Source of the DNA: an uncultured Prevotella sp.
GTDB taxonomy: Bacteria > Bacteroidota > Bacteroidia > Bacteroidales > Bacteroidaceae
DNA length: 11,322 nt
Direction of reading: 5' to 3'
Assembly: GCA_905372445.1 (NCBI GenBank)
Contig: CAJPPF010000065.1
Span: forward strand, 1-11,322
Shown piece by piece: positions 1 to 5,973 of the stretch. Numbering within the stretch: position 1 is the first letter of the stretch; each line of letters begins with the position of its first letter. A program made the translations under genes and the position numbers. The notes below the pieces were generated by a model that worked only from the letters and a program-made list of their open reading frames with translations, had not been told where the DNA came from and made no database searches.

Positions 1-361
1 AGAGCCATCAATAGACACAGAGGAAGGTAGACACTGCAAACATAGTAACTACGCCTGCCGGCAAATAACGACCATTTCTCAGATAATGGAAGATACAAAA
101 CCAAAAGAAATATTTTTAGTAATACTTATTATTTGAAACACAAAGTAAGACCCTATTGGCTATACGTGCCTGCAGTGCCAATAAATAAAGGCTTGCAGAA
201 CTTTCAATCAGGTTTTACCGGACATCAATAATAATTTTTTGACGGTTGTTTTATGCACTGCTTATCCCCGAATTGGAGTTTATCCTACAGGAATAAACAC
301 CAATACGACGGGACATAAGCAGGTTTGATATAGGAAAGAGCCAATGATATTGCAATATAAA
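1..361. other. Gene-free region downstream of valS
   Basis: No open frame here has a start codon, plausible length and family resemblance on either strand, and no -7 element (TAnnTTTG) was found in either orientation. The stretch holds a long imperfect inverted repeat at 258-322 (listed separately), a smaller weak hairpin (170-174 pairing with 194-198, and 177-179 with 190-192), and a 12-nt perfect palindrome ATATTGCAATAT at 349-360 just past the valS stop. At the left edge a 35-codon minus-strand frame (11-115) without a usable start faintly resembles the end of a TMEM14-type membrane protein. I do not annotate it as a gene. Confidence 0.6.
258..322. repeat. Long imperfect inverted repeat / stem-loop
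   Basis: The two arms can pair over most of their length: 258-265 (CTGCTTAT) with 315-322 (ATAAGCAG), 267-270 with 309-312, 272-276 (ATTGG) with 300-304 (CCAAT), 278-283 (GTTTAT) with 293-298 (ATAAAC), and 284-285 with 290-291, closing a TACA loop at 286-289. That is about 25 base pairs with small bulges. It lies 40 bp past the valS stop codon, so in the valS transcript it would be a 3' structure. No T-run follows on either strand, so it is not a standard intrinsic terminator. It may be a 3'-end stabilising structure, a small-RNA or repeat element, or a remnant of a miniature mobile element. The pairing is seen directly; the role is unknown. Confidence 0.6.
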
Positions 362-3097
362 TTATTTTTTTTGTGCACGGAGTTTCTGAAGAGATTCTTT
401 CAGAGCAGCAATCTTCTCTTCCGAGTCGCTCTGCTTCTTACGTTCAAGTGCAACAACCTCTGGTTTAGCATTATTGACAAAACGCTCATTAGAGAGTTTT
501 TTCATTACACCCATAAGGAAACCTTCCAGATGCTGAAGCTGCGCCTCAGCCTTCTCTATCTCTGCGTCAACATCTATGAGTGTGCCTAATGGTACGGCAT
601 ATTCTGTTGTTCCGATAAGGAAAGCACTTGTAGCGTCACCCTTATGTTCAACATAGACGATATCTGATAGACCAGCCATCTTCTTTATTACAGAGCATAG
701 AGCCTCATTATGTGTAACATTTCTATCGGCATCTGTAGAAAGAACGATCTCAAGTGAGAGAGGCTCACGAGGAGATATGTTCTTCGACTGACGAACGGCA
801 CGTACGCCTGAAATGATTTGCTTTGTCTCTTCAACCTGAGCAATGAGAGCCTTATCAGCCTCTGTCGGGGCGTTGAGAATGAGGGTTGAGACCATTATAG
901 AGTCATCGTCGGCACGTTCTGCAATATGCTGATATAATTCCTCGGTTATGAATGGCATGAATGGATGAATGATTTTCATAAGCTGCTCGAAGAAGTTGAG
1001 AGTCGCTTCAAGCGTTTTCTTGTCTATCGGTGCCTGATAAGCAGGCTTTATCATCTCAAGATACCATCCGGAAAACTCGTCGGTGAACAGTTTGAAGATG
1101 GCCATCAGCGCCTCGTTGAGACGATATTTAGAATAAAGGTCATTGATCTCTACTACAGCCGTCTTTATCGTTGCCTCCATCCAGTCTATTGCTTTCTTGT
1201 TCTGCACAGGCTGTGCAATATCAGCGGCAGTCCAACCTTTGACCAGTCGGAAGGCATTCCATATCTTATTACAGAAAGCTGCTCCCTGCTGACAAAGGTC
1301 TTCTTTGAAGAGGATGTCGTTTCCTGCAGGTGCTGCAAGAAGCATACCCATACGCACACCGTCAGCACCATACTTATCGATGAGTGCAAGTGGGTCAGGG
1401 GAGTTGCCAAGCGATTTCGACATCTTACGACCTATCTCGTCACGTACAATACCTGTGAAATATACATTCCTGAATGGTACATCGTGCATATACTCCTCAC
1501 CAGCCATAATCATTCGTGCCACCCAGAAGAAGATAATATCAGGACCTGTAACAAGATCAGATGTAGGATAATAATAGTTTATCTCGTCATTTCCAGGCTT
1601 ATTAATACCATCGAACAGCGATACCGGCCATAGCCATGATGAGAACCATGTGTCAAGTGCATCCTCATCGTGTGTGAGTTGTTCAACAGTTATATTTTCA
1701 TAACCTGTAATCTTACGGGCTTTCTCAACAGCCTCCTCGGCAGTGAGTGCAACAACATATTTTTCATCCTCGTCCTCTGCTGTTGGAAGGAAATAGGCTG
1801 GAATACGGTGTCCCCACCATAGCTGACGTGAGATACACCAGTCTTGTATATTCTCAAGCCAGTTGCGGTATGTAGTCACATACTTTGCTGGGTAGAACTT
1901 TATATTGCCATTGAGTACAGGTGGCAGTGCAATGTCGGCAAAATGTTTCATCGAAAGGAACCATTGCTTGCAAAGACGTGGCTCAACAGCAGTGTCTTGA
2001 TTACGTTCAGAATAACCGACTTTATTGTCATAGTCCTCTATATGATCCATAAGACCTGCTGTGGCAAGGTCCTTGGCAATCTGCTCACGTACAACCATGC
2101 GGTCTTGTCCGACGTATAACATACCGGCGTCAGATATTGTTCCATCAGGATTGAATATATCTATAGTCTCAAGATTATGTGTCTTACCGAGGTTATAGTC
2201 GTTGATATCATGAGCAGGAGTAACCTTCAGACATCCTGTACCGAACTCTATATCTACATAACGGTCTTCAATGACAGGCACTACACGGTTAACGAGTGGT
2301 ACAATGACCTTATGACCTTTCAGCCAACTGTTTTTCACATCCTTTGGATTGATACACATAGCAGTATCACCCATGATTGTCTCAGGACGCGTTGTCGCCA
2401 CTATTGCGTAATATCCTTTTTCATCTTTATAAAATACCTCGCCTTCATCGCCAGTGAGAACAACAGGATTGACGTCTGCATCAGCGACATAATACTTTAA
2501 ATGGTAGAGTTTAGACTTTTCTTCGCGGTAGATAACTTCTTCCGTCGAAAGTACTGTCTGAGCTTTTGGATCCCAGTTAACCATACGAAGACCGCGGTAT
2601 ATAAGTCCTTTCTCATACAAATCGACAAAGACTTTCAACACCGACTCTGAACGCTTCTCGTCCATAGTGAATGCAGTACGATCCCAATCGCATGACGCAC
2701 CAAGCCGGCGCAACTGCTTAAGTATGATGCCGCCGTGCTCATCAGTCCATGACCAAGCGTGCTTAAGAAACTGCTCACGTGTGAGATCGCGCTTCCTAAT
2801 TCCTTGTTCAGCAAGACGGTTGACAACCTTTGCTTCTGTAGCTATCGATGCGTGATCGGTACCGGGAACCCAACAGGCATTCTTACCGTCAAGGCGAGCC
2901 TTACGGATAAGTATGTCTTGAATAGTATTGTTAAGCATGTGTCCCATGTGCAGCACACCTGTGACATTTGGTGGAGGAATGACAATTGTGTATGATTCAC
3001 GGCTATCAGGTTGGCTTGAAAAAAAATTGTGGTCTGTCCAATACTGATACCACTTGCCCTCAACATCCTGAGGGCTGTATTTTGATGCTATTTCCAT
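362..3097 (-). CDS. valS: Valine--tRNA ligase (valyl-tRNA synthetase)
   Basis: Cytosolic class I aminoacyl-tRNA synthetase that charges tRNA-Val with valine, using ATP. The 911-residue protein has the whole family architecture. The nucleotide-binding HIGH signature appears as HMGH at residues 50-53, preceded by PPPNVTG. The inserted editing (CP1) domain follows at roughly residues 190-400 and includes ATTRPETIMGDTA. The second ATP signature KMSKS is at residues 558-562. The anticodon-binding helical domain spans roughly 640-800, and the C-terminal coiled-coil arm (about 840-911) is rich in Glu, Lys and Gln and ends in LRAQKK. The length is normal for bacterial ValS, and I see no frameshift or missing signature. 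The ATG at 3097 gives MEIASKYSP, a normal N-terminus shortly before the first conserved block. The gene is transcribed away from mazG, probably from the -7 element at 3151-3158, giving a leader of about 50 nt. I saw no T-box-like leader, and there is little room for one. Confidence 0.98.
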   Translation of the reverse strand: MEIASKYSPQDVEGKWYQYWTDHNFFSSQPDSRESYTIVIPPPNVTGVLHMGHMLNNTIQDILIRKARLDGKNACWVPGTDHASIATEAKVVNRLAEQGIRKRDLTREQFLKHAWSWTDEHGGIILKQLRRLGASCDWDRTAFTMDEKRSESVLKVFVDLYEKGLIYRGLRMVNWDPKAQTVLSTEEVIYREEKSKLYHLKYYVADADVNPVVLTGDEGEVFYKDEKGYYAIVATTRPETIMGDTAMCINPKDVKNSWLKGHKVIVPLVNRVVPVIEDRYVDIEFGTGCLKVTPAHDINDYNLGKTHNLETIDIFNPDGTISDAGMLYVGQDRMVVREQIAKDLATAGLMDHIEDYDNKVGYSERNQDTAVEPRLCKQWFLSMKHFADIALPPVLNGNIKFYPAKYVTTYRNWLENIQDWCISRQLWWGHRIPAYFLPTAEDEDEKYVVALTAEEAVEKARKITGYENITVEQLTHDEDALDTWFSSWLWPVSLFDGINKPGNDEINYYYPTSDLVTGPDIIFFWVARMIMAGEEYMHDVPFRNVYFTGIVRDEIGRKMSKSLGNSPDPLALIDKYGADGVRMGMLLAAPAGNDILFKEDLCQQGAAFCNKIWNAFRLVKGWTAADIAQPVQNKKAIDWMEATIKTAVVEINDLYSKYRLNEALMAIFKLFTDEFSGWYLEMIKPAYQAPIDKKTLEATLNFFEQLMKIIHPFMPFITEELYQHIAERADDDSIMVSTLILNAPTEADKALIAQVEETKQIISGVRAVRQSKNISPREPLSLEIVLSTDADRNVTHNEALCSVIKKMAGLSDIVYVEHKGDATSAFLIGTTEYAVPLGTLIDVDAEIEKAEAQLQHLEGFLMGVMKKLSNERFVNNAKPEVVALERKKQSDSEEKIAALKESLQKLRAQKK

Positions 3098-3150
3098 ATA
3101 ACTGTTATGTTATTATTCTTCTTTCTACATTATATATAATAATTCTTTTG

Positions 3151-3158
3151 CAAAAGTA
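3151..3158 (-). promoter_or_regulatory. Bacteroidetes -7 promoter element for valS
   Basis: Read on the minus strand this is TACTTTTG, an exact match to the Bacteroidetes -7 consensus TAnnTTTG. Transcription would start a few bases further left (about 3143-3147), leaving a leader of roughly 50 nt before the valS ATG at 3097. I see no strong -33 TTG at the expected distance, which is common for this promoter class. It forms one arm of the inverted repeat with the mazG promoter. Confidence 0.7.
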
Positions 3159-3180
3159 CTAATTTTAAACGGAAAATGAT

Positions 3181-3188
3181 TACTTTTG
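3181..3188 (+). promoter_or_regulatory. Bacteroidetes -7 promoter element for mazG
   Basis: TACTTTTG matches TAnnTTTG exactly. The expected transcription start is about 3192-3196. This lies at or past the ATG at 3190, so that ATG would not be in the mRNA as an initiation codon with a leader. The next in-frame ATG at 3208 is favoured. The element probably drives the mazG-lipoprotein-rnz run. Confidence 0.75.
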
Positions 3189-3207
3189 CATGACAAATTC
3201 ATATAAA

Positions 3208-4029
3208 ATGCATTCAAAAGAAGATAAGTTAGCCGCTTTTGGCAGATTGTTAGATGTGTTGGACGAATTACGTGTTAAATGTCCATGGGATAAAAAACAG
3301 ACATTCGACTCTCTTAGATCAAACACAATTGAGGAGGTTTACGAGCTATGTGATGCCATAATGAACCGCGATTGGAAGAATGTGTGTAAGGAGTTGGGTG
3401 ATGTACTTGAGCATGTCATATTCTATTCCATTCTCGGAAAAGAAATAGAAGAGTTTGATATTGCTGATGTATGTAACAAAGAGACTGATAAACTTATATT
3501 CCGACATCCGCATATATACGGTTCTACGAAAGCTGAAACAGCAGATGAGGTCCTGCAGTCTTGGGAACAGATAAAGCAGAAGGAGAAGGACGGAAACAAG
3601 ACAGTACTTGCAGGAGTGCCTCAGTCGTTGCCAAGCCTTATCAAGGCATATCGTATAACAGAGAAAGCAAGCAATGTTGGTTTTGATTGGGAAAAGAAAG
3701 AAGACGTGTGGGGAAAAATACGAGAGGAACTTGACGAACTGGAGGTAGAGTTCAGTCGTGGCAACAAGGAAGAAAGCCTCAATGAACTTGGAGACTTCTT
3801 ATTTGCTGTTGTCAATGCAGCACGTCTGTATAAACTTAATCCGGATACAGCATTGGAACGAACTAACAATAAGTTCATAAAACGTTTTGGCTACGTAGAA
3901 CAACAAGCCAGAGAGATGGAAAAGAAACTGAAAGATATGACTCTAACGGAAATGGACAAACTCTGGGACGAAGCTAAACAATTGGAGAATCCTGAAGTTA
4001 ATCACTCTATAAGCAATAGAAGTAAGTAA
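3208..4029 (+). CDS. mazG: Nucleoside triphosphate pyrophosphohydrolase MazG
   Basis: All-alpha house-cleaning enzyme that hydrolyses NTPs or dNTPs to the monophosphate and pyrophosphate in the cytoplasm. In bacteria it is linked to removing aberrant nucleotides and to starvation responses. From the start used here the protein is 273 residues and carries two tandem MazG domains. The N-terminal domain has E42-E43-x-x-E46 and the partner KELGD at 61-65. The C-terminal domain has EELDELE (173-179) and NELGD (192-196). These acidic residues are the Mg2+-binding sets of the family. Conserved landmarks such as KCPWDKKQT (24-32) and KLIFRHPHIYG (95-105) are intact. A longer frame opens at an ATG at 3190 (MTNSYK...), but a -7 element ends only one base before it, and the family N-terminus matches MHSKEDKLAAFGRLLD. 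I therefore choose 3208. The lipoprotein gene follows after 18 nt, so the two are probably co-transcribed. Confidence 0.95.
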   Translation: MHSKEDKLAAFGRLLDVLDELRVKCPWDKKQTFDSLRSNTIEEVYELCDAIMNRDWKNVCKELGDVLEHVIFYSILGKEIEEFDIADVCNKETDKLIFRHPHIYGSTKAETADEVLQSWEQIKQKEKDGNKTVLAGVPQSLPSLIKAYRITEKASNVGFDWEKKEDVWGKIREELDELEVEFSRGNKEESLNELGDFLFAVVNAARLYKLNPDTALERTNNKFIKRFGYVEQQAREMEKKLKDMTLTEMDKLWDEAKQLENPEVNHSISNRSK

Positions 4030-4047
4030 AATAAAAACTGCAATACT

Positions 4048-4644
4048 ATGATGAAGAAATTATTTTTTTTCACGTTGTCATTAGCTTTTCTTGTCGCTTG
4101 CGAACATAAGAAGAATGATAATTCATTAAATCACAAAACTGATACAGAAGTCTCTGATTCAACAATTTATGGTGTGTGTGGCGAAGGGACAACGATGCAT
4201 ACGCTTGAACTGATAACCAATATCGAGGACACACTTATTGTTATGATTAACGACGAGGATGTAGAACCGTCCACTATCTTAGCAGGAGGTATGATGTGTG
4301 GCGATAGAATGGCGGTGACAGCTTATCATACTGAAGAGGGATTAATCGCTAATCGAATAATAAATATAACATCGTTAATAGGAAAATGGAGTAGTATAGA
4401 TAAATCATTTGAGCTTACTGACGACGGAGAAGTGAAATCATCGATGCAAATAGAGAATGGCGCATGGACAGCATGGCGTATACTCAACGGACATCTGCTT
4501 CTCAACCGCGACACATTTGATATTGTTACAATTGGTGCCGACTCTCTCGAATTGGAGAATAAAAAGGGAATATATGCTTTTAAGCGAGTTCATGATGTTA
4601 TTCTTTCCACAAAAGTAAAGAACGTAAAAACGCATTCTAATTGA
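4048..4644 (+). CDS. Lipocalin-like lipoprotein of unknown function
   Basis: This is an exported lipoprotein of 198 residues. It starts MMKK, has a hydrophobic stretch (residues 5-15), and a lipobox LVAC with the lipidated Cys at 18. The mature part begins with a short polar, Asn/Asp/Lys-rich linker (19-40). A first segment (about 41-108) has a YGVCGEGTTMHTLEL opening and a GGMMCGDRMAVTAY block. A second part begins with IGKW (111-114), resembling the G-x-W motif that opens lipocalin-like beta-barrels, and ends in LELENKKGIYAFKR. I recognise the arrangement as the lipocalin-like lipoprotein class common in Bacteroidales, from memory and not from a search. Ligand and role are unknown. Two Cys (44 and 84) could form a disulfide in the periplasm. 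The gene sits between mazG and rnz and its stop codon overlaps the rnz start. The second ATG (4051) is an equally possible start. Confidence 0.85.
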   Translation: MMKKLFFFTLSLAFLVACEHKKNDNSLNHKTDTEVSDSTIYGVCGEGTTMHTLELITNIEDTLIVMINDEDVEPSTILAGGMMCGDRMAVTAYHTEEGLIANRIINITSLIGKWSSIDKSFELTDDGEVKSSMQIENGAWTAWRILNGHLLLNRDTFDIVTIGADSLELENKKGIYAFKRVHDVILSTKVKNVKTHSN

Positions 4645-5558
4645 CGCCGTTTCGTATACACATCCTTGGTTGTGGCAGTGCGCTTCCGACACTCCGTCAT
4701 AATCCGTCGTCGCAAATAGTCGAAATACGCGACAAGTTCTTTATGATTGACTGTGGCGAGGGCACTCAGGTTGCATTACGTCGGGTTCATGTTCATTTTA
4801 ATAAGATACAGGGAGTGTTTATAAGTCATTTACATGGTGACCACTGTCTTGGACTTGTTGGAATGATAAGCACCTTTGGTTTGCTTGGTCGTACCGCACC
4901 ACTTCATATATATGCGCCAAAGGAGTTAGGTCAGATGCTACCGCAGCAATTGGAATTCTTTTGTAAAGATCTGGATTATGACGTGGTAATTCATGATGTA
5001 GACACGGAGAAACAACAAGTTATTTATGATGACCGTAGCCTTACTGTAGAAACGATACCATTGCAACATCGAATTCCATGTTGCGGTTACCTCTTTCGTG
5101 AAAAAGAAGGCAAACGGCATATACTCAGAGAAATGACAGATTTCTATGAAGTACCTATCAGTCAGTTTGAGAATATACGTGCAGGCATGGATTGGACAAC
5201 CAACGATGGAGAAATAGTGAAGAATGAAAAGCTTACAAGACCTGCTGACCCCGCACGTAGTTATGCCTATTGCAGTGACACACGCTATATACCAGAATTA
5301 TGTAATATTATAAGTGGTGTGACAATGTTGTATCACGAATCAACTTATTGCGATGATAGAGAAGATCGTGCAGTATTATACTATCATTCCACAGCACGCC
5401 AAGCGGCTAAGGTTGCAAAGGATGCAGGAGCCGGAACTCTTCTTTTAGGGCATTTTTCCCAACGTTATACTGACGAAAAACAATTTCTCACAGAAGCGCG
5501 TGAAGTATTCGATAATAGCCATTTGACAAGCGAAGGTAAAGTTTTCATTGTTAAATAA
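4641..5558 (+). CDS. rnz: Ribonuclease Z (tRNA 3' endonuclease), TTG start
   Basis: Metallo-beta-lactamase-fold endonuclease that cuts precursor tRNAs after the discriminator base to make the 3' end in the cytoplasm. The 305-residue protein has the binuclear zinc site: the HxHxDH motif at residues 63-68 (H63, H65, D67, H68), H143 in PLQHRIPCCG, D213 in AYCSDT, and H271 in LLGHFSQRY. H249 matches the family's catalytic-network histidine. These positions agree with well-studied RNase Z enzymes. The start is TTG at 4641. An in-frame TAA lies immediately upstream, and the first in-frame ATG would fall at residue 35, deleting the conserved first strand (IHILGCGSALPT). The TTG overlaps the TGA stop of the lipoprotein gene (TTGA), which suggests translational coupling, so rnz expression would depend on translation of the lipoprotein gene. 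Confidence 0.96.
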   Translation: MTPFRIHILGCGSALPTLRHNPSSQIVEIRDKFFMIDCGEGTQVALRRVHVHFNKIQGVFISHLHGDHCLGLVGMISTFGLLGRTAPLHIYAPKELGQMLPQQLEFFCKDLDYDVVIHDVDTEKQQVIYDDRSLTVETIPLQHRIPCCGYLFREKEGKRHILREMTDFYEVPISQFENIRAGMDWTTNDGEIVKNEKLTRPADPARSYAYCSDTRYIPELCNIISGVTMLYHESTYCDDREDRAVLYYHSTARQAAKVAKDAGAGTLLLGHFSQRYTDEKQFLTEAREVFDNSHLTSEGKVFIVK

Positions 5559-5613
5559 ACTTAACACCACAATATTTTCTGGTTTTTAAAGATGTAAACT
5601 CGAATTAATGAAT

Positions 5614-5621
5614 TACTTTTG
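5614..5621 (+). promoter_or_regulatory. Bacteroidetes -7 promoter element upstream of the small secreted protein
   Basis: TACTTTTG is an exact TAnnTTTG match in the 84-bp gap after rnz. Transcription should begin near 5625-5629, giving a leader of about 15-25 nt before the ATG at 5643 or 5649. It is the best candidate promoter for the following run of five tightly spaced genes. No terminator is visible between rnz and this site, so read-through from mazG/rnz is also possible. Confidence 0.7.
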
Positions 5622-5642
5622 TAAGTAGTAAGCTAAAACAGA

Positions 5643-5966
5643 ATGCATATGAAGAATTATATACTCACATTATCATTAGCAGCAATGTTTATTGCTTTTG
5701 CTCCTGTTTTAACAATCGCACGTCCAATGATTGAGATTGTTGACATGATGGATATTGATACTCAGGGTATTACAATTAGCGTAAACCAGAATACTCTTCG
5801 TATTGCAGGAGCAGCAGGACAGGTAATGCAGATATACAATGTTACAGGGGTTTGTGTTACGACTATAAAGATTGATGGCGATGACAAACTCTATGACCTT
5901 AACCTACAAAAAGGGTGCTACATCGTTAAAATAGGCAAGGTCGTACGCAAGATTTCAATAAAGTAA
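5643..5966 (+). CDS. Small secreted protein made mostly of a T9SS-like C-terminal domain
   Basis: This is a 107-residue exported protein. Residues 1-27 form a Sec signal peptide (MHMKNY, then a hydrophobic core, with probable cleavage after VLTIA before RPM). A linker of about 25 residues with several Asp and Met follows. The remainder (about 50-107) reads like a small beta-sandwich: the pattern QVMQIYNVTG, then a turn, DLNLQKGCYIVKIG, and a C-terminal RKISIK is typical of type IX secretion C-terminal sorting domains (type A). There is no catalytic or binding cargo domain in front of it. It could be a stand-alone sorting-domain-like protein, a member of the small Ig-like Bacteroidetes families such as DUF3244, or a relic of a larger protein. 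It is the first gene after a -7 promoter, and only 7 nt separate its stop from the transpeptidase TTG, so the two are very likely co-transcribed. The ATG at 5649 is an alternative start and gives a more typical MKN signal peptide. Confidence 0.75.
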   Translation: MHMKNYILTLSLAAMFIAFAPVLTIARPMIEIVDMMDIDTQGITISVNQNTLRIAGAAGQVMQIYNVTGVCVTTIKIDGDDKLYDLNLQKGCYIVKIGKVVRKISIK

Positions 5967-5973
5967 AGTATAT

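Larger units (their letters stand above)
3149..3190. repeat. Inverted repeat formed by two divergent promoters
   Basis: TGCAAAAGTA (3149-3158) and TACTTTTGCA (3181-3190) are perfect 10-bp inverted copies separated by 22 bp. Each arm contains a -7 element pointing outwards, one toward valS and one toward mazG. The arms are therefore explained by promoter function, though the arrangement means polymerase bound at one promoter would probably cover the -33 region of the other. Confidence 0.7.

Noticed and set aside
170..198. Weak hairpin in the left intergenic region
   Set aside because: Only 5 plus 3 base pairs with an internal loop and a 10-nt A-rich loop, with no T-run; not strong enough to call.
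349..360. Perfect palindrome ATATTGCAATAT next to the valS stop
   Set aside because: A 12-nt AT-rich palindrome without a loop makes a poor terminator, and such sequences arise easily in this base composition. I found no second copy in the window.
965..1633. A 222-codon open frame on the plus strand
   Set aside because: It lies wholly opposite valS, whose product is intact and unmistakable. The translated peptide has no recognisable motif and is a composition-driven shadow frame.
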